From Variovorax paradoxus (GTDB lineage Bacteria; Pseudomonadota; Gammaproteobacteria; Burkholderiales; Burkholderiaceae_C), in assembly GCF_030811855.1 (NCBI RefSeq), contig NZ_JAUSRN010000019.1, forward strand, positions 1 through 64,000: a stretch of 64,000 nt of DNA. Direction: 5' to 3'. The position numbers and the translations under genes are program-made. Below the pieces are notes generated by a model. It saw only the letters and a list, made by a program, of their open reading frames with translations. It was not told the origin of the DNA and ran no database searches. Positions 44,086 through 51,822 of this stretch are shown here, in pieces (within the stretch, counting starts at the first letter, position 1; each line of letters starts with the position of its first letter).

Positions 44086-44826
44086 TCAGCCCGGGTGAGA
44101 CAGCAGGCCGAGGCGCGTGGCCTCGAACACGGCTTCGCTCTTGGAGTGCACCGCCAGCTTGCCGTAGAGATTCTTGATGTGCGTCTGCACCGTGTGAACG
44201 CTCAGCCCCTTGAGCCGGGCAATTTCCGCATAGGAGAAGCCGCGCGCAATCAGCGTGAGCACCTCGTGCTCGCGAGCCGAGAGCAGGCTCGGCGCCGCGC
44301 TGTCGGCGGCCGCCTCGGTGGCCGCCTCGATGGCCGCCACGGCGGTGGGCGCACCCGCGAGCTGCAGGCTGCGGTATTTGGCGAGCACCCGGCGCGCGAT
44401 CATGGGCGAGATGGGCGATGCGCCGGCCTTCATCTCGACGATTGTTTGTGCAATGTCCTCGGGCGCTGCGTCCTTGTGGATATAGCCCACGGCCCCGGCC
44501 TCGATGCTGGAGAGCACGTTTTCCTCATCGCCGAAGACGGAGATCACCAGCGGCTCGCAGCCGGGAAAACGAGCCACGGCCTCGCGGATCACGTCCAGCC
44601 CGCTGCCGTCGGGCATGCCGAGATCGACCAGCAGCACGTCGGGAATGGTGGCGGTCTGGGCCAGCCAGGTCAGCGCCTCCTGCACCGTGCCTGCGCTTCC
44701 AAGCCAGAACAGATGCGGGCTGCGCTGCACGCTGGCCTCGAAGAAGGCGCGCGCACGGCTGTCGTCTTCGACGACGAGCACGCCCCAACGGCGTGTCGTT
44801 CCCGCATCCAGAGCCTCTGTGTTCAT
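44086..44826 (-). CDS. LuxR/NarL-family response regulator
   Basis: A 246-residue two-domain regulator. The receiver has VLVVEDDSRARAFFEAS and the acceptor aspartate in VLLVDLGMPDGSG. The C-terminal LuxR HTH is LSAREHEVLTLIARGFSYAEIARLKGLSVHTVQTHIKNLYGKL. The ATG at 44826 is preferred because a TATGCT hexamer (44834-44839) ends 7 bases upstream; ATG 44838 is the alternative. The gene order (regulator before kinase) implies one transcript. Targets are unknown. Confidence 0.9.
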   Translation of the reverse strand: MNTEALDAGTTRRWGVLVVEDDSRARAFFEASVQRSPHLFWLGSAGTVQEALTWLAQTATIPDVLLVDLGMPDGSGLDVIREAVARFPGCEPLVISVFGDEENVLSSIEAGAVGYIHKDAAPEDIAQTIVEMKAGASPISPMIARRVLAKYRSLQLAGAPTAVAAIEAATEAAADSAAPSLLSAREHEVLTLIARGFSYAEIARLKGLSVHTVQTHIKNLYGKLAVHSKSEAVFEATRLGLLSHPG

Positions 44827-44839
44827 TGGCGTGAGCATA

Positions 44840-45195
44840 AGCTTAGGGGCACGCTCAAAAAGCCCCGAAACCTCCCGTTTTCATGGGATGCCCCCGCCCA
44901 CTGCGGGCCGCGAAACTGCGGCTGGCTCGCCACGCATGCGGCTTGGCCCAGAAATTGATGCAGGCGCAAGTTAATACTTTCGATTTCTGGAGGTCAGGTT
45001 GCTAGCAAATTCAGCAGCGAAAATTTCGGCGATCCGGAGATCACAGTGGTACACCGTCACCTTCCCGCAAGCAGCCCGCATTCCGGAGCCCTGGGCTCCG
45101 GAGGGCATTTTGCGCGTACGGACCTCATGCAAAATTACCCGGCTCCTTCAATGACGGAGTTGGGTCGATTGCACCACCTTCAGTCTCTACCACGC
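44840..45195. other. Intergenic region between the regulator and the YqiA-type gene
   Basis: About 350 bases with no confident gene. It holds the divergent promoters of both neighbours, an AT-richer tract at 44970-45030, and a perfect inverted repeat at 45083-45101. In-frame ATGs at 45127 and 45151 could extend the hydrolase gene into it. Confidence 0.5.
45083..45101. repeat. Perfect 9+9 inverted repeat
   Basis: CCGGAGCCC and GGGCTCCGG flank one T. No T-run follows closely, although TTTT occurs 7 bases later. It may be a leader hairpin or an operator of the hydrolase gene. Confidence 0.7.
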
Positions 45196-45789
45196 ATGGA
45201 CCAGCAAACCACTCATCTGTTGTACCTGCACGGATTCCGCTCCTCGCCGCGTTCGACCAAGGCGCGGCTCATGGCGCAGCGCGTGGCACGGGAGCATCCC
45301 AACCTGCAGTGGTGGTGCCCGCAGCTGCCTCCTTCTCCGCGCGAAGCCATCGACATGATCATGAAGGGCATTGCAGATTGGCCGCGCAAGTCGATGGCGG
45401 TGGTGGGCTCCTCGCTGGGCGGCTTCTATGCCACCTACGTGGCGGGCATGACGCGATGCCGCACCGTGCTGCTGAATCCGGCGGTACATCCGGCGCGCGA
45501 CCTCGCCCTCTACATCGGCGACCAGACCACGTGGCAAGACCCGGCCGAGCATTTCTATTTCCGCCCCGAGTACATCCAGGAGCTGCGCACCATGGAAGTC
45601 GGCGCACTCACGCGACCCGAGCGCGTGCTGGCCATCATCGCCAAGGGCGACGAAGCGCTCGACTGGCATGAAACCTCGGCGCGCTACCCCGACAGCAACA
45701 TCAAGCTGCTCGAGGGCGGTGACCATGCGTTGTCGGATTTCGAGGAAAACCACCTCGACGACGTGATGGCGTTCATCAATCCCATCTGA
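45196..45789 (+). CDS. YqiA/YcfP-family alpha/beta hydrolase
   Basis: A 197-residue esterase-like protein: LLYLHGFRSSPRSTKA at the N-terminus, nucleophile serine in VVGSSLGGFYATY, and a C-terminal histidine in GGDHALSDF. YqiA of E. coli is an esterase of unknown physiological substrate. The ATG at 45196 matches family length, but ATG 45127 or 45151 could be the true start. Confidence 0.85.
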   Translation: MDQQTTHLLYLHGFRSSPRSTKARLMAQRVAREHPNLQWWCPQLPPSPREAIDMIMKGIADWPRKSMAVVGSSLGGFYATYVAGMTRCRTVLLNPAVHPARDLALYIGDQTTWQDPAEHFYFRPEYIQELRTMEVGALTRPERVLAIIAKGDEALDWHETSARYPDSNIKLLEGGDHALSDFEENHLDDVMAFINPI

Positions 45790-45842
45790 CGCCCCTGCGA
45801 GACGCCGCGTAAGCGGCCAGGCCTGGGGGTGTCCAAGTCTGG

Positions 45843-45848
45843 GACAAT
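45843..45848 (+). promoter_or_regulatory. -10-like GACAAT next to the ribonuclease start
   Basis: GACAAT (4/6) ends 6 bases before the ATG at 45855 with no ribosome site. Confidence 0.35.
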
Positions 45849-45854
45849 CCGGGC

Positions 45855-47918
45855 ATGTTTGTATTGTTTGAAGAAGCCGGCAAGTACCTCGGCGGCCGCG
45901 TGCTGTCGGAGGCCGAAGCATCGGCGCAGGTCGAGCTCGACACCGGCAAGCGCGTCAAGGTCAAAGGCGCCAACATCGTCCTGCGTTTCGAGAAGCCGGC
46001 GCCAGCCGAGTTGATCGTCGAAGCGCGCGCTCTCGCCGCCGCGATGGACCTCGACCTGGCCTGGGAATTTGCGCCGGAGGGGGAGTTCGGCTTCGGCGAT
46101 CTTGCATCCGACTATTTCAGCGACAAGCCCACGCTCGCGCAGCAGGCGGCCGCACTGTTCGCGCTTTTCGAGGCGCCGCACTACTTTCGCCGCGCGGGCA
46201 AGGGGCGCTTCAAGAAGGCTCCCGCCGAGATCCTGCAGCAGGCGCTGGCCGCCATCGAGAAGAAAAAGGTCATCCAGGCGCAGATCGTCGAATGGGCCGG
46301 TCAGCTGGCCGAGGGCGTGTGCCCGCCGCCAATCCGCGAACAGCTCTACAAGATCTTGTTCAAGCCGGACAAGAACGCGCCCGAATACAAGGCGGTGGTC
46401 GATGCCGCGCGCGCCACGCAGCGCCCGCCGCTCGATTTGCTGGAGCGCGCCGGCGCCATCGATTCGCCCTACCAGTTCCACTGGCGGCGGTTCCTGTTCG
46501 AGAACTTCCCCAAGGGCACCGGGTTTCCGGCGCTCGCAGCTCCGGCCGTCGTGGACGATCTGCCGCTTGCCGCGGGTGTCGAGGCATTCTCGATCGACGA
46601 TTCGCAAACGACTGAAATCGACGACGCGCTGTCGGTGCAAGGCCTGGGCAGCGGCACCGTCACTGTGGGCATCCACATCGCGGCGCCCGGCCTGGCGCTG
46701 ACGCCGGGCAGCCCTATCGACCAGGTGGCGCGCAATCGCATGTCCACGGTCTACATGCCGGGCTACAAGATCACGATGCTGCCCGACGAGGTCGTCAACG
46801 CCTACACACTGCTCGAAGGCGGGGACCGGCCCGCGGTGTCGCTCTATGTGCGCTTCGACGAAGCCACGCTGGAGCTGCAATCGAGCGAGACGAAGCTCGA
46901 GCGCGTGCCCATCGTGGCCAACCTGCGGCACGACCAGCTGGACAGCGTCGTCACGCAGCCCTGGCTCGAAGACGCCTCGTTCACGAGTGAGAACACGCCC
47001 GAAGCCGCCGCGAAGCTGCGCGCCCCGCTCTCTTTCCTGTTCCGCCTCGCGAAGCAGCTCAAGGCCCAGCGCGAAGTGGTGCGCGGCAAGCCCGAAAATT
47101 TCAACCGGCCCGACTACAACTTCCGCCTCGTCGGCAACGAAGGCGAGCCGAACGGCAGCGAGCAGGTGCAGATCACCACGCGCCAGCGCGGCGCGCCGCT
47201 CGACTTGATCGTGTCCGAAGCAATGATCCTGGCCAACAGCAGCTGGGGCGGCTGGCTCGGCGAGCTCGGCGTGCCCGGGCTTTACCGCAGCCAGGCCAGC
47301 CTGGCGCCCGGCATCAAGGTGCGCATGGGCACGCGGGCCCTGCCGCACGCGGGCCTTGGCGTGAAGAGCTATGCCTGGAGCACCTCGCCGCTGCGCCGCT
47401 ACACCGATCTCGTGAACCAGTGGCAGATCATTGCGGCCGCGCGCCACGGCAAGACTGCCGCGCTGGCCGCGCCCTTCAAGCCGAAGGACGCCGACCTGTT
47501 CTCGATCCTCTCGGGCTTCGACGCCGCGTACGCGACCTACAACGCCTACCAGGGCGGCATGGAACGCTTCTGGACGCTCAAGTACCTGCAGCAGCAAGGC
47601 ATTACCGAGCTCGAGGCCACCGTCATCAAGGACATCCAGAACGGCGCGCTGGTGCGTGCCGACACGCTGCCGCTGGTGTTTCCGGTCGCGGGCCAGCAGG
47701 AGCGCGGCGCGCGCCTGCGCGTGAAGCTCGGCGAGATTGATGAAATTGCCCTCGACGTGCACGGCACGGTGCTCGAACGCCTCGATGCACCCAAGGCCGA
47801 TACCGCCGCAGAGGAAGAAGAAGGCGGCGACGAAGAACTCGAAGAAGTTGCAGGCCCCATTGCCATTGCCGTCGACCTCAGCGACAGCGAGGCGGCACCC
47901 GAGAACACGCCGGCATGA
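45855..47918 (+). CDS. RNB-domain 3'-5' exoribonuclease (RNase II/R family)
   Basis: A 687-residue enzyme. The RNB catalytic domain begins at about 235 with AFSIDDSQTTEIDDALSV, which carries the metal-binding aspartates, and continues through YKITMLPDEVVNAY and SWGGWLGELGVPGLYRSQ. The N-terminal half lacks a clear cold-shock domain. The last 50 residues are acidic (EEEEGGDEELEE). Whether it acts as RNase II or RNase R is not decidable here. Confidence 0.9.
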   Translation: MFVLFEEAGKYLGGRVLSEAEASAQVELDTGKRVKVKGANIVLRFEKPAPAELIVEARALAAAMDLDLAWEFAPEGEFGFGDLASDYFSDKPTLAQQAAALFALFEAPHYFRRAGKGRFKKAPAEILQQALAAIEKKKVIQAQIVEWAGQLAEGVCPPPIREQLYKILFKPDKNAPEYKAVVDAARATQRPPLDLLERAGAIDSPYQFHWRRFLFENFPKGTGFPALAAPAVVDDLPLAAGVEAFSIDDSQTTEIDDALSVQGLGSGTVTVGIHIAAPGLALTPGSPIDQVARNRMSTVYMPGYKITMLPDEVVNAYTLLEGGDRPAVSLYVRFDEATLELQSSETKLERVPIVANLRHDQLDSVVTQPWLEDASFTSENTPEAAAKLRAPLSFLFRLAKQLKAQREVVRGKPENFNRPDYNFRLVGNEGEPNGSEQVQITTRQRGAPLDLIVSEAMILANSSWGGWLGELGVPGLYRSQASLAPGIKVRMGTRALPHAGLGVKSYAWSTSPLRRYTDLVNQWQIIAAARHGKTAALAAPFKPKDADLFSILSGFDAAYATYNAYQGGMERFWTLKYLQQQGITELEATVIKDIQNGALVRADTLPLVFPVAGQQERGARLRVKLGEIDEIALDVHGTVLERLDAPKADTAAEEEEGGDEELEEVAGPIAIAVDLSDSEAAPENTPA

Positions 47919-47962
47919 GCCCCCGCCCGGCCGTTCCGAAGGGGGCGCGCACCGCAGTGCGC
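47919..47962. repeat. Two hairpins after the ribonuclease gene
   Basis: GCCCCC/GGGGGC (47919-47924 with 47941-47946) is followed at once by the perfect stem GCGCAC/GTGCGC (47947-47952 with 47957-47962). There is no T-run. Further on, two near-copies of a GGAGGTTACCCAATGAG-like string end at about 47984 and 48044. The layout resembles a REP-type extragenic element. Confidence 0.5.
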
Positions 47963-48061
47963 AGCACGGAGGTTACCCAATGAGCACCCGGCCGCCCGAA
48001 GTGCTTGGCACCGAAGCCCGCAGGGCGAAGGTCATCCAATGAGACCGCAGGAGCGCCGTCT

Positions 48062-48913
48062 ATGAACTTCAAGGATCTGAGCACGCTGCAGATCGCGCTC
48101 GGTGCTTCGGTCATCGTGCATGCCGCGCTTCTTGCGGTGCGCTTTGTCGACCCTGAATCGTTCAACCGGGTCTTCAGCGAAACGCCGCTCGAGGTGATCC
48201 TGGTCAACAGCAAGACCCACGACAAGCCCGACGCCAAGACGCGCGTGGTGGCGCAGACCTCGCTCGCGGGCGGCGGCGACCTCGAACGAGGGCGCGCCAC
48301 AAGCCCGCTGCCGCCGTCGAGCTTCACCGCCGTGGGCGATTCCGTCGAAGACGCGCGTCGCCAGGTCGAGGCCATGCAGGCCCAGCAGATGCAATTGCTC
48401 GCGCAACTCAAGCGCGACCTCGCCGCCATGCCCGCGCCAGACCCACGCGCCTCGGGTGATCCGAAGGAAGCCGTGGCGCGCGAAGAAAAGCGGCGCCAGA
48501 TGGTGGAGCTGCTCGCAGAGATCGAACGGCGCGTGAACGAAGAAAACGCACGCCCCAAGAAGCGCTACCTGAGCCCCTCCACGCGCGAAGCGGCCTACGC
48601 CATCTACGTGGACTCGCTGCGCCGCCGCATCGAGCTGCGAGGCACCGAAAACTTCCCCACCGCGGCCGGCAAGAAGCTCTACGGCGAACTCAAGATGACG
48701 ATCACCATCAACCACGACGGCAAGCTGCTCGACACCGCGGTGGATGAAAGCTCTGGCGACACCACCCTGGACCGTCGCGCCAAGGCCATCGTGCACAGCA
48801 TCGGCAACTTCGGCAAGTTCACCGACGCGATGCGAAAAGAAACCGACCAGATCGTGCTGCAGTCGCGCTTCAAGTTCACACGCGACGAGACCATCGAACT
48901 CTCCTCCCAATAA
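48062..48913 (+). CDS. TonB C-terminal-like energy transducer protein
   Basis: A 283-residue protein with one N-terminal transmembrane helix (QIALGASVIVHAALLAVRF), a charged coiled-coil stretch (about 95-180, Gln/Lys/Glu/Arg-rich), and a C-terminal domain (about 190-275) like TonB (GELKMTITINHDGKLLDTAVDESSGDTTLDRRA). No ExbB/ExbD is adjacent. It could couple energy to an outer-membrane receptor or serve TolA-like roles. Confidence 0.78.
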   Translation: MNFKDLSTLQIALGASVIVHAALLAVRFVDPESFNRVFSETPLEVILVNSKTHDKPDAKTRVVAQTSLAGGGDLERGRATSPLPPSSFTAVGDSVEDARRQVEAMQAQQMQLLAQLKRDLAAMPAPDPRASGDPKEAVAREEKRRQMVELLAEIERRVNEENARPKKRYLSPSTREAAYAIYVDSLRRRIELRGTENFPTAAGKKLYGELKMTITINHDGKLLDTAVDESSGDTTLDRRAKAIVHSIGNFGKFTDAMRKETDQIVLQSRFKFTRDETIELSSQ

Positions 48914-48952
48914 GCGGCAGAAGCAACCGCGACAACAGCGAATCACGGCGCC

Positions 48953-49810
48953 ATGGACCTGTACTGCGTAATGGGCAACCCCGTCGAGCACAGCCGCTCG
49001 CCCCGCATTCATGCCCGGTTTGCCGAGCTCTGCGGCCAGCAGGTGGATTACAGCCGCCGGCTCGTGCCGATTGGCGCTTTTGCCGAAAGCGTTGCAAGCT
49101 TCAGGCGCGAGGCCGCCGAGCGCGGCGACACCGCACGCGGCTGCAACGTCACCGTGCCTTTCAAGTTCGACGCCGCCGCCATTGCACAGCACACCAGCGA
49201 GCGGGCGCTGCTCGCGCAAGCGGTCAACACGCTGCGCTTCGAGCCCGACGGCAGCATTCACGCCGACAACACCGACGGCATCGGTCTCGTCAACGACATC
49301 GTGCACAACGCGGCCGTACCACTCGCAGGCTGCGAACTGCTGCTCATCGGCGCGGGCGGCGCGGCTGCCGGCGTGCTGGGGCCGTTGCTCGATGCGGGCG
49401 TCTCGCGCATCGTGGTGGCCAACCGGACCGTCGGCAAGGCGATGGCCCTGGTGCAGCGCCATGCCGCGCTGGCACTGCGCCACGGCGCCGCGCTCGAAGC
49501 TTGGGCGCTCGACGAAGTGCCGGGCAATTTCGACGTGGTAGTCAACGCCACGGCATCCAGCCTCGCAGGCGATGGGGTGCCGGTTCGCGCGCAGGTACTG
49601 CGTACGGGTGCGCTCGCGGTCGACCTGATGTACGGGCCTGCGGCCGCCGGCTTCATGGCCTGGGCAGAAGCGCACGGCGGCGTGCCGCGCGACGGGCTCG
49701 GCATGCTGGTCGAGCAGGCGGCCGAGGCTTTCGAGATCTGGCGCGGCGTGCGCCCGCCGGCCGCGCAGGTGCTGGCCGAGCTGCGCGCCTCGCTCGCCGC
49801 AGGCCAATGA
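48953..49810 (+). CDS. aroE: Shikimate dehydrogenase AroE
   Basis: A 285-residue NADP-dependent enzyme of the shikimate pathway. Substrate residues appear in NPVEHSRSPRIH, NVTVPFK (catalytic lysine) and NTDGIGLVNDI (catalytic aspartate). The NADP fold has LLIGAGGAAAGVLGPLL and VANRTVGKA. It overlaps mtgA by ATGA, an arrangement common in betaproteobacteria. Confidence 0.96.
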   Translation: MDLYCVMGNPVEHSRSPRIHARFAELCGQQVDYSRRLVPIGAFAESVASFRREAAERGDTARGCNVTVPFKFDAAAIAQHTSERALLAQAVNTLRFEPDGSIHADNTDGIGLVNDIVHNAAVPLAGCELLLIGAGGAAAGVLGPLLDAGVSRIVVANRTVGKAMALVQRHAALALRHGAALEAWALDEVPGNFDVVVNATASSLAGDGVPVRAQVLRTGALAVDLMYGPAAAGFMAWAEAHGGVPRDGLGMLVEQAAEAFEIWRGVRPPAAQVLAELRASLAAGQ

Positions 49811-50550
49811 AGGGCCTGCTGCGACTCGTCGGCTGCCTGCTGCTGGCGGCCGTGGCGCTGGAGCTTTTCTTCGTGACGCGCATCGCGGCCATGGCAGTTG
49901 TCGCTCCGCAAAGCACCGCGTTCCAGCGCTCCGAAGCCTGGCAGATCGCCATTCACCAGGGCAGCAAAGGCGCTTGGCGCCAGGAGTGGGTGCCCTACGC
50001 GCAGATCAGCGACAACCTCAAGCGTGCCGTCATCGCCAGCGAGGATGCCGACTTCATCGACCACAACGGGGTGGAATGGGAAGCCATCGAGCGCGCGCGG
50101 CAGCGCAACGCCAAGGCCGAGGAGCTCGCGGCCCGTCGCGCGGCGCGAGCCATGGCCCGCGGCAAGCCGGTGCGCCCGGTGCAATTGCGAGGCGGCTCCA
50201 CCATCACGCAGCAGCTCGCAAAGAACCTGCTGCTCTCCGGCGAGCGCACGCTGCTTCGCAAAGGCCAGGAGCTGGTGCTCGCCACGCTGCTCGAGGTGCT
50301 GCTCGACAAGCGCCGCATTCTCGAGATCTATCTCAACAACGTCGAATGGGGCGAAGGCGTGTTCGGCGCGGAGGCGGCGTCGCAGTACTACTTCAGAAAA
50401 CCCGCCTCGCGCCTCGGCGCCGCCGAGGCCGCGCGCCTGGCCGTGATGCTGCCAAGCCCCAAGTTCTTCGAGCGCAGGGTCGGCTCGTCCTATCTCAGCG
50501 GGCGGGCTTCGACCATCGTGGCGCGGATGCCTGCGGCCGAGCTGCCCTGA
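49807..50550 (+). CDS. mtgA: Monofunctional biosynthetic peptidoglycan transglycosylase
   Basis: A 247-residue GT51 enzyme with an N-terminal membrane anchor (about 5-30). The catalytic glutamate is in VIASEDADFIDHNGVEW; further motifs are RGGSTITQQLAKNLLLS and ILEIYLNNVEWGEGVFGAEAAS. It polymerises lipid II. A stretch of about 35 charged Ala/Arg residues (about 97-125) is inserted between motifs I and II. Its 3' end overlaps the convergent membrane-protein gene by 56 bases. Confidence 0.94.
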   Translation: MKGLLRLVGCLLLAAVALELFFVTRIAAMAVVAPQSTAFQRSEAWQIAIHQGSKGAWRQEWVPYAQISDNLKRAVIASEDADFIDHNGVEWEAIERARQRNAKAEELAARRAARAMARGKPVRPVQLRGGSTITQQLAKNLLLSGERTLLRKGQELVLATLLEVLLDKRRILEIYLNNVEWGEGVFGAEAASQYYFRKPASRLGAAEAARLAVMLPSPKFFERRVGSSYLSGRASTIVARMPAAELP

Positions 50551-50920
50551 CGGCGCCACACGCCGCCTCGATGGCCAGCACCGCCGCAAAGCCGATCACG
50601 TAGGCCAGCACGTCCCACCAGTCGGCCGTGCTGCCGAGGACGATGCGCAGCGCGCGGTTCGGAATGTGCAGGTGCCAGGCCGATGCCAGGAACTGCCCCA
50701 ACTCGACCGCCAGGCCCACGCCGAGCGCCGCCAGCGCCAGCGGCAACACGCGCGCGGCAACGAAGCTCTTGAAGAGAAGATAGACCCACACCACGGCCAG
50801 CACGTCGCCGAAGAAACTCCGCAACCAGCCCCAGCGCGCGCCGACGGTGGCCAGCAGCACGAGAACAAACAACAGGGCCACCGCCCACACCAGAGAAAGA
50901 GGATCGAAACGCCATCGCAT
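50495..50920 (-). CDS. Small membrane protein (DUF2809/VanZ-like)
   Basis: A 141-residue protein with about four hydrophobic helices (for example LVWAVALLFVLVLLATVG and VLAYVIGFAAVLAIEAA) and a VELGQF / DWWDVLAY pattern like VanZ or DUF2809 proteins. Function is unknown. Its ATG (50918-50920) overlaps the plus-strand ATG at 50919 through GCATGC, and its 3' end overlaps mtgA. Confidence 0.65.
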   Translation of the reverse strand: MRWRFDPLSLVWAVALLFVLVLLATVGARWGWLRSFFGDVLAVVWVYLLFKSFVAARVLPLALAALGVGLAVELGQFLASAWHLHIPNRALRIVLGSTADWWDVLAYVIGFAAVLAIEAACGAVRAARPQASAPRWSKPAR

Positions 50921-50926
50921 GCCCCG

Positions 50927-50933
50927 TATCATC
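50927..50933. promoter_or_regulatory. Overlapping -10-like hexamers for two divergent genes
   Basis: TATCAT on the plus strand (50927-50932) lies 7 bases before ATG 50940. GATGAT on the minus strand (50928-50933) lies 7 bases before ATG 50920. One short AT patch may serve two leaderless transcripts running in opposite directions. Confidence 0.35.
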
Positions 50934-50939
50934 GCGCCC

Positions 50940-51809
50940 ATGCTGGCAAAGCTCACGGGTTGGTTGTTGTTGGGAGTCGTCCGCTTGCTCACGGGGGCCC
51001 AGGCACGCTGGTACGGCTGTCCGCCGAAGGCCGAGCAGCGCATCTATTTCGCCAACCACCAGAGCCACGCCGACCTCGTGATGATCTGGGCCGCGCTGCC
51101 CGAGGAGCTGCGCAGCATCACGCGGCCGATTGCGGCGCGCGACTACTGGGCCAACACGCCGTTCAAGCGCTGGATCACGACCGAGGTGTTCAACGCGGTG
51201 TATGTGGAGCGTGCGGCCACGGCGCCGGCCGCGGCTTCGGCGGCCCGCGCAGAGCCCGAGGTGCCTCCACCAACCGTGAGAAATGCCGCGGCACCGCACG
51301 CCGAGCGCATCGAGCCTTCGATGGAACCCTTGATACCGCTGTCCACATTGATCGTCGACGTGACCCCTGAAGCCGTGGACGAGGTGCAGGGCCGGCTCGA
51401 TCTTCCCGCTCCGCCGCCGCCTCCACCACCAATGCCTCCCCCGCCGGTACAGCCGCCCGCGATGGAGGGTGCAGAGCCGTCTCCGCCCGATCCACTCGCA
51501 CCGCTGGTGGAGGCGCTGCGCAGCGGCGACTCGATCATCATCTTTCCCGAAGGCACGCGCGGCCACACCGGGGAGCCGCAGAAGTTCAAGTCGGGCCTCT
51601 ATACGCTCGCGACGATGTTTCCCGAGGTGGTGCTGGTGCCCGCGTGGATCGACAACGTGCAGCGCGTCATGCCCAAGGGCGAGATCGTGCCGGTGCCGAT
51701 CTTGTGCTCCGTCACTTTCGGTGCGCCGATCCGCGTCGAAGAAGCCGAAGAACGCCGCCCATTTCTCGATCGCGCGCGTGCCGCGGTGATCGCATTGCGC
51801 GACGTCTGA
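50940..51809 (+). CDS. 1-acyl-sn-glycerol-3-phosphate acyltransferase-like protein with a proline-rich insert
   Basis: A 289-residue PlsC-family acyltransferase. The catalytic HX4D is NHQSHAD (His40, Asp45) and block III is IFPEGTR (202-207). Between them lies an insert of about 95 residues (92-185), rich in Ala/Pro/Glu and including a run of seven prolines, which splits the usual fold. The gene precedes a CdsA-like gene by 13 bases, so both probably serve phospholipid synthesis. ATG 50940 is preferred; ATG 50919 is possible. Confidence 0.82.
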   Translation: MLAKLTGWLLLGVVRLLTGAQARWYGCPPKAEQRIYFANHQSHADLVMIWAALPEELRSITRPIAARDYWANTPFKRWITTEVFNAVYVERAATAPAAASAARAEPEVPPPTVRNAAAPHAERIEPSMEPLIPLSTLIVDVTPEAVDEVQGRLDLPAPPPPPPPMPPPPVQPPAMEGAEPSPPDPLAPLVEALRSGDSIIIFPEGTRGHTGEPQKFKSGLYTLATMFPEVVLVPAWIDNVQRVMPKGEIVPVPILCSVTFGAPIRVEEAEERRPFLDRARAAVIALRDV

Positions 51810-51822
51810 GCGAAACCTTGCG

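Noticed and set aside
44990..45195. Known riboswitch upstream of the YqiA-type gene
   Set aside because: I compared it by eye with the common classes I know (TPP, cobalamin, glycine, SAM, FMN) and saw no core motif; only the simple inverted repeat remains.
45684..47762. A 692-codon minus-strand frame opposite the RNB ribonuclease
   Set aside because: It has Arg/His/Ala-rich composition without motifs, and the plus-strand gene is well supported.
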